64,000 nucleotides of DNA from Elephas maximus indicus (taxonomy: Eukaryota; Chordata; Mammalia; Proboscidea; Elephantidae), in the NCBI RefSeq assembly GCF_024166365.1, contig NC_064837.1, positions 75,511,553 through 75,575,552 of the forward strand, written 5' to 3'. How positions within the stretch are numbered: the first letter of the stretch is position 1; each line of letters begins with the position of its first letter. Made by a program: the position numbers and the translations under genes. Below, in pieces: positions 1 through 11,987 of the stretch. Below the pieces are notes generated by a model. It searched no databases, was not told the DNA's origin, and saw nothing but the letters and a program-made list of their open reading frames with translations.

Positions 1-590
1 CACACGAGCCTCCACTGATAGACAGGTGCATTAGCCAGGAATTGAACCCAAGCATCCCTCATGGAAGGTGAGAAACACCACTATTCTCCCTCTAAGCCTT
101 GGTTTTCTATCAAATGGGAACGGTAATATCCAGGGAAATTGTGAAAGACTTTGACATGACACAGAGATTCTTGGGTGTCCTTTCCATGGAATGCTAGGTG
201 TTGTCGAAGGGACCAAGACTATCAAGGTTATATGACTCTATAGGGGTATGCACCTTTGAAAGTCTTTACTAGGCTAGTTTCAACATGGTAGAGATAGAAG
301 TTACCTTATCGAAAACTGTCAGTGGTGTGAATGTGTCCTGTCCGTAGACACAAATGTTATTCTTGTTCACAGCAACAGAAATCAATTGTGTGGTTGGAAA
401 TAAAAGTCTCTATAAGTCAAATCCAAATTTGAACTAGTTTTTTAGATTTTATCAGTTTTCCTAATATTTAAAGAGTTAAATAAAACCTTTGATGAATGTT
501 CATGGCGCATACATAATGAAGTCATGATTTTGTCTTCTTGAAAACTATCCCTTATAGTGATATTAACTGAAAAGGGATTTTGTGAGAATT
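1..590. other. Intergenic, no gene seen
   Basis: I see no gene here. Bases 1-100 contain a run resembling the antisense of a tRNA-derived SINE (an ...aattgaaccc... B-box-like core), too short and diverged to assign. The rest is AT-rich sequence without a recognised repeat. Confidence 0.5.
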
Positions 591-741
591 AGGTGCCCTC
601 AAGTCAACTCCGACTCATAGCAACCCCACAGAACAGAGCAGAATTGCCCCGTAGGGTTTCCAAGGAGCAACTGGTGGATTTGAGCTGCCGACCTTTTGGT
701 TAGCAGCTGTGGCACTTAACCACTATGCCACCAGGGTTTCC
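591..741 (-). mobile_element. AfroSINE, short form
   Basis: This is a nearly full-length short-form AfroSINE in reverse orientation. The 3' tail (cgactcatagcaaccc type) is at the left and the tRNA-like head, ending in ccaccagggtttcc, is at the right. The B-box-like core is degraded. No clean target-site duplication is seen. Confidence 0.9.
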
Positions 742-831
742 TCAGAGAGGAAAGGAAAGGTAAATTACCAACTGAGCACTGTGTGGGCACTTTGTCATCT
801 AATATTGACAACAACCCTCTGTTGTAGTTAT

Positions 832-1006
832 CGTTGTTGTTGTTGTTGGGTGCTGTCAAGAAGAACTGTCCCATAGGGTTTTCTAGGCTGTAATCTTTAC
901 CAGAGCAGATCGCCAAGTCTTTCTCCTGTGGAGCCACTAAGTGGATTCAAACCACCAACCTTTCAGTTAGCATCCAAGCACTTAACCTTTGTGCCACCAA
1001 AGCTCC
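832..1006 (-). mobile_element. AfroSINE, long form
   Basis: This reverse-oriented AfroSINE has the extra internal block (gtaatctttaccagagcagatcgcc) that marks the long form in this window. A (gtt)n-type tail lies on the left and a ccaccaaagctcc head on the right. It is more diverged than its neighbour at 591-741. Confidence 0.88.
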
Positions 1007-1014
1007 TTTGTGGC

Positions 1015-1140
1015 AGTTATTATTAGCCCATATTACAGATAGAATCCCCGGCTTCTAGGTGCTTAGGAACTTGGCACAGTTCCACAGCTGGTAGGAAGTA
1101 GAGCTAAGACTGAGACTCAGGTTGTCTGATTCCAAAAGCC
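1015..1140 (+). mobile_element. MIR SINE fragment
   Basis: The order of landmarks (cattttacaga-like start, aacttggc, acagctggtaggaagtagagc, gattccaaaagcc) matches the MIR core and 3' part. It is an old, diverged copy. Family assignment is from memory of the consensus. Confidence 0.7.
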
Positions 1141-2820
1141 CATGCCGTCCCAATCAAACCACCTTGCACAGGCCAAGAATCAGTGCGTGGTATCATGGGG
1201 AGGGCACATCTGCTCATCACACCTGGGGGGAAAGGGAAACAGTGGTTCAAAGCCCTGGGCACCCAGCTGGGTACCAGAAGAAGGAGAGTGTGGAAGGTAT
1301 ATGAGGGCTTCCAGTCTTGGGCTAACTCAGGCTCAGTGCCCCCAGCCTCCTCTCTGCTCCTCTATCCAGTGGAAAGCTAAGTTAAAGGAAATTAAAGTTC
1401 ACATTAGCTTCATACTTTATCCAAGGCAGGGACCTTGACATTTTCAAAGACTTATAGATCACTCTTCCAGGTCATGGGCTATGTCAGTGATAGATAGAAC
1501 CAAGGATCTTTGACCCCTAGAATCATAGACCTACCACCAAACCACACTTCCTCTGAAGGTAATGGAATCATTATTCATCAGGATGACTCACTCACTGAGA
1601 GATTTATAATACGACTCATCTAGCCAATGGCCAAGTGTGTAAAGACTTATTAGAAGCTGAATATTTCCTCTGTTTGCTTTTCAAAGGAAGGATAAGAAGG
1701 CAAACCAGGTTGTAGTTAGAAAAAAAAAATTAAGGCTGAGGTAATATTGGTAAATTTTAATAGCTTTAATATTATTTACACTGGCAAATCAAGTAAGGGC
1801 CATTAAAAAAAAAAAAAAAAACACTAACCTATAGGAACCTTGCTGTTTGCTTCCTGCTGAAAGGCACCACTTTTGGTGTTCTAGTCGCTCTTAGTGAGCA
1901 GCTACGCATATCATTGACCTCAGGTAAACCAACGTCAGCCTTAGGCCCAGCCAGCCTTTTAAGTGTTTTTTAAGATTACCCCATTGTGTAGCTTCTCAAG
2001 GGTAAATCCTTGTTTCCTCTGTGATTTTGAAGCCTATAGTATATGACTCCTCATCTGGAGTGCTCTCTCCACTTATTCTTGCAATATTTTAAGTTACAAT
2101 TCCTTCTCCCTCCCTCCCCACACACACACCCCCACTAGCAATTTTGAATTACATAGGATTTTTCCTGGAGGAGAAACAATGTTCTTGGTGTGTAAATGAG
2201 AACTAAATGTAAAGCAAAGAGCTTTAAAAATGAAAGTATGCCTCTTAAAATTGTGACATAAGGGACATTTCCAATAGACTATTTTTCTTCTCCTAACCTT
2301 TTTTTTTTTTTTAACCTTTAGTTCCACCACCTTTTAGAGGTCGTTTTAGTTAAAACATCCAGAGGAGAAAGTGGCCACATTTTTTCCCAACTGCATGGCC
2401 ATGGGCGGTGGGGCGGTGGGGGGGGGGGGTGGGGGCGGAGTACGCTATACTCTTCCTAAAGGGCTGCTAATTTCTCATCCAAAACAGTCAAGTTTATCAA
2501 AAACTGCTCCAAATATCTTTTGAATGATTGTGAAAAAAATTTAACAACAAGTATGCTTCCCTGTGAAGTACTTTAATAATTGCTTATCTCAGAATTCCTG
2601 TCTTCACAGTCTTCCTGAAGGAAATAGAGCCTACAGAACACAAAAACGAAGAATAATAATAAATTCTGAATAATCGAAATACCTAGTGTTACTCTTGATT
2701 GAATCTACATCTTAAGAGTGAATCACTAAAGTTACCAAGGGAGAGAAGCAGCATTTATTTTGCCAACTATTGGAAGATTATTTGATTCTAAAATAGGCAC
2801 TTATTAAGAGATGTATATGG
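1141..2820. other. Intergenic, simple-sequence tracts only
   Basis: No gene or clear mobile element is seen. The stretch contains an A-tract at about 1805-1820, a C/A-rich tract near 2115-2133, a T-tract near 2299-2312 and the G-rich tract listed separately. Small open frames here carry no recognisable domain. Confidence 0.5.
2404..2439 (+). repeat. G-rich tract, G-quadruplex candidate
   Basis: This roughly 36-base tract is almost all G with single T or C interruptions and includes an uninterrupted run of twelve G. Four or more G-runs of at least three bases with short loops fit a G-quadruplex. No function is implied. Confidence 0.7.
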
Positions 2821-2873
2821 GGTGTATGTGTGTGTCAATGTGTGTGTGTGCATGTGTGTGTGTGTGTGTGTGT
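2821..2873 (+). repeat. (TG)n microsatellite
   Basis: Dinucleotide TG repeat with a few interruptions (caatg, catg). It is a plausible polymorphic locus. Confidence 0.9.
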
Positions 2874-2962
2874 TTTGTGCATATAACTAGAGCTAAGAGA
2901 CCTGAGTGATTGCACTTCTAAATGTGGGGGACTCTCTGGGTTCCCTGTGGCCTTTCTTCTAC

Positions 2963-4989
2963 TTTTTTTTTTTCCTTTTTCTCCCCCTCCCTCTCCTTTC
3001 CCATTCATGTGACCATCAAAGAATTTTGTGTGTGTGTGTTTAAACCCTTTCTTGAGTTCTTATAACAGGGGTCTCATATAATATTTGTCCTTTTGATTTA
3101 TTTCACTCAGCATAACGCTCTCCAGATTCATCCACGTTGTGAGATGTTTTGCAGATTCATCATTGTTCTTTATTGTTGCATAGTACTTCATTGTGTGTAT
3201 GTACCATAATTTGTTTATCCATTCATCTGTTGATGGGCATTTAGGTTGTTTCTATCTTTTTGCTATTTTAATGGTGCTGGCAGTGAACATCGACGGCAGT
3301 GGGCAGTGGGTGGCAGTGAACATGGGTCTGCATATGTCTATTTGTGTGATGGCTCTTATTTCTCTCAGATGTATTCCTAGGAGTGGGATTGCTGGGTCAC
3401 ATGGTATTTCCATTTCTAGCTTTTTATGGAAGGCCATATTGTTTTCCAAAGTGATTGTACCATTTTACATTCCCACCAGCAGTGCATAAGAGTTCCAGTC
3501 TCCCCGCAACCTCTCCGACATTTGTTATTTTGTGTTTTTTGGATTAGTGCCAGCCTTGTTGGAGTGAGATGGTATCTTATTACAGTTCTGATTTTCATTC
3601 CTAAGGATCACGAGCCTTTCCTCACGTGTCTGTTAGCTGCCTGAATGTCTTCTTTGGTGAAGTGTCTGTTTGTATCCTTTGCCCATATTTTAATTTGGGT
3701 TATTTGTCTGTTTGTTGTTGAGGTATTGCAGTATCTGGTAGATTTTAGAGATTAGACCCTTATCGGATATGTCATAGCCAAAAATTTTTTCCCCGTTTTT
3801 AGGTTCTCTTTTTAGTCTTTTGGTGAAGTCTTTTGATGAACATAAGTTTAACTTTTAGGAGTTCCCAGTTATCTAGTTTATCTTCCGGTGTTTGTGCTTT
3901 GTTAGTTATGGCTTGTATTCTGTTTATGCTGTGTATTAGGGCTCCTAGCATTGTCCCTATTTTTTCTTCCATGATCTTTATCATTTTAGATTTTATATTT
4001 GGTCTTTGATCCATTTTGAGTTAGTTTTTGTGTATGGTGTGAGGTATGGGTCCTGTTTGATGTTTTTATAGATGGATATCCAGTTATGCCAGCACTATTT
4101 GTTAAAGAGACTGTCTTTTCCCCATTTAATGGACTTTGGGCCTTTGCCAAATACCAGCTGCAGATAGGTGGATGGATTTATGTCTGGGTTCTCAATTCTG
4201 TTCCACTGGTCTACGTGTCTGTTGTTGTACCAGTACCAGGCTGTTTTGGCTACCACGGAGGTATAATAGGTTCTAAAATCAGGTAGTGTGAGGCCTCCCA
4301 CTTTGTTCTTCTTAAGTAATTCTTTATTTATTCAGGGCCTCTTCCGTTTCCATATAAAGTAGGTGATTTGTTTTCCATCTTGTTAAAAAAATGCCTTCGG
4401 AGTTTGTATCAGGATTGTATTGTCATGTAAATCACTTTTGGTAGAGTAGGCATTTTCATGATGTTGAGTCTTCCTATCCAGGGGCATAGTGTGTTTTTCC
4501 ACTTATGTAGGTCTCTTTTGGTTTCTTGCAGTAGTGTTTTATAGTTTTCTTTGTATAGGTCTTTTACATCTCTGGTTAGATTTATTCCTAAGTTCTTTAT
4601 CTTCTTGGGGTCTATTGTAAATGATATTGATTTGGTGAGTTCCAAATGTCAATGTAAAGGAATCCAACTGATTTTAGTATGTTTATCTTGTATACTGCTA
4701 CTTTGTCGAAATGTTCTATTAGTTCCAGTAGTTTTCTTGTGAAAAAATTCTTTTTTTTTTTGATTTTCTGTGTTTGAGACCATATTGTCTGCAAATAAAG
4801 ATACCTTTATTTCTTCCTTGCAAATTTGGATGCCCTTTCTTTCTTTTTCTTGCCTTATGGTTCCGGCTAGGACCTCCAGCACAATGTTGAGTAAGAGTGG
4901 TAAAAAAGGGTATCCTTGTCTCATTCCTTTTCTCAAGGGGAATGCTTTCAGTCTCTCTCCATTTAGAATGATGTTGGCTGTTGTCTAGG
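2963..4989 (-). mobile_element. L1 LINE, 5'-truncated (ORF2 C-terminus and 3'UTR)
   Basis: This is an antisense L1 with its poly(A) end as the T-tract at 2963-2973. On the minus strand, broken frames give the ORF2 reverse transcriptase and C-terminal region: 4936-4649 (RT segment with LFADNM, the catalytic FADD changed to FADN), 4645-4409, 4301-4095 ([16 protein letters not shown] region), 4014-3799, 3598-3416 and 3449-3252. The copy is cut within the RT domain at about 4989. Frameshifts and stops make it non-functional. It is moderately young, since frames of 60-95 residues survive. Confidence 0.92.
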
Positions 4990-5129
4990 TCACAATTTTT
5001 ACATTATTAAAGATCTCTACTTCACAAACTCCATGAGAGAATTAAATGAGCATAATGTAGGTAATAGGCCTACTGTGCAGTAAGTACACAATGAACAGTA
5101 GTTCTTTTATTATTACTGTTTTCAGTGTA

Positions 5130-5785
5130 GTCATTATCTGCTTTTTTTTTGATGTTTTATTTTGAGATAACCTTAGATTTACAGATGAATTGCAAATTTA
5201 GTAAAGAGTTCTCATATACCCTTCACCCAATTTCCCCTTACATTAAAATCTTACATAACTATAAACCCCCCCCCCCCCCATTGCCTTCGAGTTGATTCCA
5301 ACTCAGAGTAGAACTGTCCCATAGAGTTTCTGAGGAGTGCCTGGTGGATTCAAACTGCCGACCTTTGAGTTAGCAGCCGTAGCACTTAGAACAATTTATT
5401 AAAATAGAGAGATTAACATTGGTACAATATTGCTAACTAACCTACAGAATTTATTTAGTTTTCACCCACTAATATTTCTTTTTTTTTAATATTCTTATTT
5501 TTAATCCAGGATCCCCACATTACATTTGATTGTCATGTCTCCTTACTTTCCTCCAATCCGTGACAGTTCCTCAGTGTTTCCTTGCCTTTCATGACCTTGA
5601 CACTTTTGAAGAATGTTATTTTGTAGAATGTCCTTTGATTTGGGTTTGTCTGGTGTTTTCTAATGATTAGATTGAGGTTGTGCAGTATTGCGAAGGATAC
5701 ACGGAAGCAACGTGCCCTTTTCAGAACATGATATTGGGGGTATGTGATGTTATTATGTATTACCAGTGATATTAATCTTTTTATT
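5130..5785 (-). mobile_element. Old L1 (L1M-type) 3' fragment, interrupted by a SINE
   Basis: The text around ttgagataaccttagatttacag ... cttcacccaatttcccctta, continuing after the SINE at 5394 with gtctccttactttcctcc and ttgatttgggtttgtctg, is typical of ancient L1M 3' regions. A SINE at 5264-5388 splits it. There is no open frame. Confidence 0.65.
5264..5388 (-). mobile_element. AfroSINE, 5'-truncated
   Basis: Reverse AfroSINE whose tail side is a run of C (ccccccccccccca) where other copies have A-rich tracts. The head is missing at the right, where the copy ends at agcactta. It sits inside an older L1 fragment, so it is the younger insertion. Confidence 0.88.
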
Positions 5786-5917
5786 ATTATTATTGTACTT
5801 CAGATGAAAGTTTTTTTTTGTGATCTTTGGCTTTCTGTTAGGTTCAGCCAATGATAACCCCAGAGAAATAAAAAAAGTAAGGAAACCGATGATAGGATAT
5901 ATTTATATAGTACACTG

Positions 5918-8678
5918 GGTTTAGATGAAGGTTTACAGAATAAACTAGTTTCTTCTTAAACAATTAGTACAAATATTGTTTTGTGACATTGGTTACCAAT
6001 CTCACAACATGTCAACACTATCCTTCTTGCCCTTGGATTCCCTACTACCAGCTTCCCTATCCCCTACTGCCTTCTAGTCCTTGCCCCTGGGCTGGTGTAC
6101 TCCTTTAATCATTTTGCTATATGGGCCTGTCTAATGTTTGGCTGAAGGGTGAACTTCAACAGTGAATTCATTACTGAGCTAAAAGTATGTCTGGGGCCAT
6201 ACTCTCAGGGTTTCTACAGTCACAGCCAGGCCAGTTAAGTCTGGTATTTTTTTGTGAGCTAGAATTTTGTTTTACATTTTTCTCCAGCTCTGCCCAGGAT
6301 CCCTCTCAGAGCAGTCAGTGGTGGTAGCCAGGCACCATCTAGTTGTGCTGGTTTAAGTCTGGTGGAGCCTATGGTAGTTGTGGTCCATTAGTGCTCTGGA
6401 TTAATCTTTCCCTTGTGTCTTTGGTTTTCTTTGTTCTCCTTTGCTTCCAAAGGGGTGAGACCATGGAGTCTTAGATGGCCGCTCAGAGGCTTTTAAGACC
6501 CCAGACACTACTCACCAAAGTAGAATGTAGAACATTTTCTTTATAAACTATGTTATGCCAGTTGAGCTAGATGTTCCCCGAGACCATGGTCCCCACAGCC
6601 CTCAGACTAGCAATTCGATCCCTTAGGGAATTTGGATGTGTCTATGGAGCTTTCACGACCTTGCCTTGTACAAGTTGTGCTGGTTTCCCCAGTATTGCGT
6701 ACTGTCTTACCCTTCACCAAAGTTACCACTTATCTGTTGTCTATTTAGTGTTTTGCCATCCCCACCCCCCCTCGTAACCATCAAAGATTGTTTCTTTCCA
6801 TGAGCTTTTATAGTAGTGGTCTCATACAATACAATACAATATTTGTCCTTTTGTGATTGACTTATTTCACTCAGCATAATGCTCTCCAGATTCATCCACG
6901 TTGCGAGATGCTTCATGGATTCATCGTTGTTCTTTATCGTTGTGTAGTACTCCACTGTGTGTATGTACCATAGTTTGTTTATTCATTCATTTGTTGATGG
7001 GCATCTAGGTTGCTTCCCTCTTTTTGCTATTGTGAAAAATGCTGCAATGAACATGGGTGTTCATATGTCTATTCGTGTGATGGCTCTTATTCTCTAGTGT
7101 GTATACCTAGCAGTGGGATGCTGGATCACATGGTATTTCTATATCTAGCTTTCTAAGGAAGTGCCATATCATTTTCCAAAATAGTTGTATCATTTTGCTT
7201 TCCCACCAGCTGTGCATAAGGGTTCCAATCTCCCAGCAGCCTCCCCAGCATTTATTTTCTGTTTTTTTTTTATTTGTATCAGTAATTCTGCAGTAAGATG
7301 GTATTTCATTGTAGTTTTGATTTGCATTTATCTAATGCCTGGTGATAGGGAGCACTTCCTCATGCGTCTGTTGTTATTAGGTGCCACTGAGTCAGTTCCA
7401 AGTCATAGCGACCCCATGTACAACAGAACAAAACACTGCATGCATGGTACTGCTCCATCCTCACAATCGTTATGCTTAAGCCATGTTTGCAGCCACTGTG
7501 TCAATCCATCTCATTGAGGGTCTTCCTCTTTTTCACTGACCTTCTACTTCACCAAGCATGATGTCCTTCTCCAGGGACTGATCCCTCCTGACAACATGTC
7601 CAAAGTATGTGAGACGTAGTATCACCAGCCTTGCTTCTAAGGAGCATTCTGGTTGTACTTCTTCCAAGACAGATTTGTTAGTTGTTTTGGCAGTCCATGG
7701 TATATTCAATATTCTTCTCCGACACCACAATGCAAAAACTTCAATTCTTCTTTGGTCTTCCTCATTTATTATCCAGCTTTGACGTGCATAGGAGGCGATT
7801 GAAAATACCATGGCTTTAGTCAGGCGTATCTTAGTCTTCAAGGTGACATCTTTGCTTTTCAATGTGTCTGTTAAGTGTTTGAGTGTCTTCTTTGGTGAAG
7901 TGTCTGTTCATTCCCTTTGCCCATTTTTTTAATTGGATTATTTGTCTTTTTGTTGTAGAGGTGTTGAATTTTCCTGTAGATTTTAGAAATTGGACCTTTG
8001 TCAGATTTGTCATAGCCTAATTTTTTTTTCTCAGTCTGCAGATTCTCTTTTTACTCTTTTGGTGAAGTCTTTTGATGAGCATAAGTGTTTAATTTTTAGA
8101 CGATCCCAGTTATCCAGCTTATCTTCTGGAGTTTGAGTGTTGTTTGTTGTGGTTCGTGTCCTGTTAATGCTGTGTATTAGGGTCTCTAGTGTTGATCCTG
8201 GATAGTGTTGATCCAATTTTTTCTTCTATGATCTTTATAGTTTGGGATTTTATATTTAGGTCTTTGATTAATTTTTAATTAGTTTTTGTGTATAGTGTGA
8301 GGTGTCGGTCCTGTTTCACTTTTTTGCAGATGCACATCCAGTTTTGCCAGCACCATTTTTTTTAAAGACTGTCTTTTCCCCATCTGATGGACTTAGGGCC
8401 TTTGTCAAAGATCAGGTGACCGACTGTAGGTGGTTGGATTTACATCTGGGTTTTCAATTCTGTTCCATTGGTCAGTGTATTTGTCGTTGTAACAGTCCAG
8501 GCTGTTTTGACTACCATAGATGTATAGTAGGTTCTGAGGTCAGGTAGTTCAAGCCCTCCCACTTTATTCTTCTTCAACAGTGCTTTACTTATCCGGGGCC
8601 CCTTCCCTTTCCATATAAAGTTAATGATTAGTTTTTCCATCTCTTTTAAAGAATGCTGTTGGTATTTGGATCGGGTCC
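5918..8678 (-). mobile_element. L1 LINE, 5'-truncated, interrupted by an RTE
   Basis: This antisense L1 has the lineage-specific 3'UTR at 5918-6800, also seen at 11988, 47779, about 49880 and 59128. The ORF2 C-terminal remnant follows (minus frame 6955-6707, beginning MEYYTTIKNNDE), and more ORF2 lies at 8013-7831, 8216-8031 and 8709-8440. An RTE fragment with its duplication splits it at 7373-7862. Multiple stops and frameshifts make it dead. Confidence 0.9.
7373..7862 (-). mobile_element. RTE LINE 3' fragment inserted in L1
   Basis: This is a 490-bp, 5'-truncated RTE copy in reverse. Minus frame 7862-7533 covers the C-terminal part of its protein (IRLTKAMVFSIASYA... through WCRRRILNIPWTAK...). 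It is flanked by tgcgtctgtt (7363-7372) and tgtgtctgtt (7863-7872), a 10-bp target-site duplication with one change. L1 sequence is continuous once the RTE is removed. Confidence 0.93.
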
Positions 8679-9504
8679 TTCTTCTGCTTTTAATCTCACC
8701 ACTTATCACTTGACCAAAACTAGAAAAAGAATAATTTTCCCTATAGTGGGCAAAGCACTGCTGTTGGGCTTCATTACATATATAACTTGCTGGGCTAGCT
8801 TTGCATACCTAGCAATGGATAAAGAACATATCAAGTTTCTTTTTCTGCCAGCCACAATTTTACCAACGGATCATTCCACACACTGTGTGTGCCAAGAGAA
8901 CTTGTAAATTATCCTTGAGTTTACCAGATGCTCACTCATGACAAAAAGACCAGAAGCATGTTTCAAATAATACTGAGTTAGGAGCAACTCTCTTGTCTCA
9001 TCCCAGGCACAATTTCATAGAATGTTTTTCCATGAACTTCTTTCTGTTTGGGTCTTCCTGGTTTTAACTTTTGCAACTTGGCAGGAGCCAAAAAGAGAGC
9101 TAAAACAAGGACTAAAACAGAACAGACCTTTTTATTTATTTGTTTATTTTGTCCTTTGTCCTTTGCCTCTACAAAGAGACTAGTTACATCATGTCTATGA
9201 AATGTGCAGCTAACCCCATGTTTACCCAGGTATTATAGGACTATGAAATGGGATTAGGAACACTTGGTCTAGCCAAAAATAAAGGGCTACAGTAGGTTGA
9301 AGGGTCCCCTCAAAGAAATTATCCTACACGGTCAGGTTCATTACTATCTTGTTTCTTCAAAGATCAAGTTAAAATGTCAGACTAGAAAAATGCTCGTGAT
9401 TAACAAATAACAGAATATATCTAGGAGGTATTTTTGAATTACATTGCAGCTGCAATGTGTTTTTTATTAAAATGCAGTAAATTAAGACACAGCAGAGGAA
9501 AGTG
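8679..9504. other. Intergenic, no feature recognised
   Basis: No gene or repeat family is recognised. An open frame of 84 codons at 8653-8907 begins in L1 and has no recognisable domain. Confidence 0.45.
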
Positions 9505-9715
9505 GTGGGAACTGTGGGTTTTGCATCATACAGAACCTCGCTTTGTGCCCTGGCTTTGCTACATTCCAGCTTTGTAACCTGGGAAAAATTATATAACCTA
9601 AGACCTCATATGTAAAATGGGAATAATAATAATAATAATGCTTATTTTGTAGTTTTGTTGCTTAGTATGATGCCTGGCAAGTAGTAAGTACTCATTAAGT
9701 GTTAATTTTTAGTAT
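9505..9715 (+). mobile_element. MIR SINE, nearly full length
   Basis: Landmarks run in order: ctttgctacattccagctttgtaacctggg, acctcatatgtaaaatgggaataat, a short (aat)n expansion, gatgcctggcaagtagtaagtactcattaa. This fits the MIR consensus from core to 3' end. Confidence 0.8.
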
Positions 9716-9731
9716 TATACTTATTGAACAT

Positions 9732-9903
9732 TAAAACCGAAAACCAAACTCAGTGCCGTCGAATTGATTCCAACTCATAGTGATCCTATAGGATAGAGTA
9801 GAACTGCCCTATACAGTTTCCAAGGAGCGCCTGGTGGATTCGAACTGCTGACCCTTTGGTTAGCAGCCGCAGCACTTAACCACTATACCACCAGGGTTTC
9901 CAC
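9732..9903 (-). mobile_element. AfroSINE, short form
   Basis: Full-length reverse AfroSINE with an aaccgaaaaccaaac tail and a ccaccagggtttcc head. Short direct repeats tgaacat flank it (9725-9731 and 9904-9910), a plausible duplication. Confidence 0.93.
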
Positions 9904-10047
9904 TGAACATGTAACTAACACTTATTCATTTTACAAACACTGACTGAGCATCTGCTATGTATGCCAGGCACTCCTCTCAGGGCTGAGACACAGCAGTGAA
10001 CGAGATGACAGTTGCTAATAAGATTTACTGGGGTTTGACCATGTGCT
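9904..10047 (+). mobile_element. Ancient interspersed repeat, first part
   Basis: The string actgagcatctgctatgtatgccaggcact ... agcagtgaacgagatgac resembles a common mammalian medium-reiterated repeat. I could not assign a family. It appears to resume at about 10375 beyond the SINE and MIR. Confidence 0.45.
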
Positions 10048-10200
10048 GGAGCCCTGGTAGCACGGTGGTTAAGAGCTTGGCTTCTAACTAAAAGGTCGGC
10101 AGTTCAAATCCACCGGCTGCTTCTTGGAAACTCATGGGGCAGTTCTACTCTGTCCTATAGGGTCGCTATGAGTCGAAATCGACTTGATAGTCTGTGCTAA
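10048..10200 (+). mobile_element. AfroSINE, short form
   Basis: Forward copy starting ggagccctggtagcacggtggttaag, with the B-box-like gcagttcaaatccacc, then the RTE-like tail ending gacttgatagtctgtgc. No poly(A); like RTE, it ends in a short non-A tail. Confidence 0.92.
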
Positions 10201-10204
10201 ATGT

Positions 10205-10370
10205 TTTACAGGTATTGTCACGTTTCAAACTCACAACAGCTCATTAGTATGAGTAACATCATTTTACAGATAAAGAAACTGGGAAAAAAGTTAAACAGCA
10301 GTAAGAGATGGAGCCAAAATTTGAACACAGGCGCTCCAACTAAAGAGCTTATACACTTACCCATTCGGAA
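10205..10370 (+). mobile_element. MIR-like fragment
   Basis: The sequence catcattttacagataaagaaactggg ... agatggagccaaaatttgaacacagg matches the 3' half of MIR. It is diverged. Confidence 0.65.
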
Positions 10371-11212
10371 AGCATGAGTCAGATAATAAACAAGTGTGTG
10401 AATGACTCAATTCCTGATACTTATAATTGCTGTGAAGAAAATAAATAACAGAATAAGTGACTGGGGAAGAAGGAGGGGCTGTGGGAGTGGAGATCAGCAA
10501 AGCCCTTTTTCAGAGGTGATGCAAGAACAGAGATCTAGATGACATGAAGGAAAGAGCCAGACCAAGGTCTGTAGGACAGTGGTGCAGGAGCAATGTGTAA
10601 AGGCCCCACGGTAAGCAAGAGCTTCACATGAGAATTAATTTTCTGTCTGAGTTTTCTCCAGGCCCATATGTCTGCCCTGTTCCCTGCCTCTTTTCCCTTT
10701 ACCCCTACATCTTGCTTTAGCTTCCTCACTTCTGTTTACCCTTGATGAAATCTACTAGTCCTACTTAAACAGGGGAGAGCAGCGATATTTGTTCTGCTAA
10801 CTGCTAGAAGATTATTTAAGTCCCCCACTTTGTTTTTCTCACTGACTTCCTTGATAACTTTCTACTTCTCTGTCAGGAAGTATGAGCATAATAAGAAAAG
10901 ACCATGAAAGGAAATGGAAGTAGAGGAAAAGGTGAAAGAGAGACAGGACACAATATGCTACTGTGGATTTCTTTTAAAAGGAGTTTGAACTTATGAAGCT
11001 AGTATCACCCATTCCCCTCCTTCCCTAGCCTATAAGAAGCTCTAAGAGAAATTTTGTGCTCAATTGTAGTAGCCTCCCTTAGCCCAGGTTTTCTGGTATT
11101 AATAGCCCTTCAATCCCCAGAACTCCATCAGTTGAGTCTGGTTTATTGGATATGTACTTCTCTTACATGTTACAACTCATCATTTTGAAGAGGGGGAGGG
11201 GGAGGATATATT
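10371..11212. other. Intergenic; ancient repeat remnant then unique DNA
   Basis: Bases 10375-10630 look like the continuation of the ancient repeat seen at 9904 (gatcagcaaagcccttt, gatctagatgacatgaagg, aaggccccacggtaagcaag). From 10630 to 11212 nothing is recognised. Confidence 0.4.
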
Positions 11213-11310
11213 ACACCCTGTAAGGTTTCCAGGGAGCAGCTGGTGGATTCAAACTGCTGACCTTTTGGTTAATAGCCTGAGCTCTTAACCGCTGTGCCAT
11301 CAGGGCTCCA
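11213..11310 (-). mobile_element. AfroSINE head fragment
   Basis: Only the tRNA-like 5' part of a reverse AfroSINE is present (gagcagctggtggattc through catcagggctcc). The 3' RTE-like tail is missing, so this is a 3'-deleted remnant rather than a 5' truncation. Confidence 0.8.
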
Positions 11311-11807
11311 CATTATAAATAGCAAAGACATTTAGTTGAATAGATAAGAACATTGTGGTAATTGCTTGAAAAGCAGCCGCCATAGTCCCCTTTGGGGATT
11401 GGTTAATGGTCAGTGCCTCCCACACTGATCTGGGGTAGGCCACATGATTTGCTTGGGTCAATTGGACATTAACAAATGTGATGCACACTAAAAGTGCTTG
11501 CACAAACCCTTTCCCCCGTGTAAACAAGCGTAAGCTAGACTCCTGATGGAGGCAGAGCTTCAGCTTGCCACTGCTCCAGCCTCCCAGGTCAGGGAGGCCC
11601 AGATTCCTAAGACAGGCTATCCTGGACACCCAGCTGCAGCTGAGAAAGACCTGCATAGCGAGAAATAATGAACGGTTGTTTTAAATCACTGTGTTTTGGT
11701 GTGGTATCCAAACAGCAAAAGCTAATTGATAAAAGTAATGAATTAGAATGATTTCTCTAAGGTGAAATGCTTAAAATGAAAATACTGTCATATTCTAAAA
11801 TATATTG
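11311..11807. other. Intergenic, possible old LTR remnant
   Basis: Bases 11400-11740 include a tail-like stretch (gttttaaatcactgtgttttggtgtggtatccaaacagc) reminiscent of old mammalian LTR 3' ends. Assignment is weak. An open minus frame at 11656-11300 has no recognisable domain. Confidence 0.35.
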
Positions 11808-11971
11808 TTGCAGTTAGTTGCCTGTTGAGTCGATTCTGACTCATGGAGACCCCATGTGTGCAGAGTAGAACTGTTTTCCGAAGCAGATAGCTGAGGCACC
11901 TCTGGGTGGGTTAAAATTGCCAACTTTTCACTTTGTAGTCAAGTGCTTACCCTTTTGCACCACTCAGTGTC
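11808..11971 (-). mobile_element. AfroSINE, older form
   Basis: Reverse copy of a distinct, older form marked by gaccccatgtgtgcagagtagaactg, gaggcacctctgggtggg and a gcaccactcagtgtcct head. Divergence is clearly higher than in the short-form copies. Confidence 0.8.
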
Positions 11972-11987
11972 CTAATTCTAAAGTATA

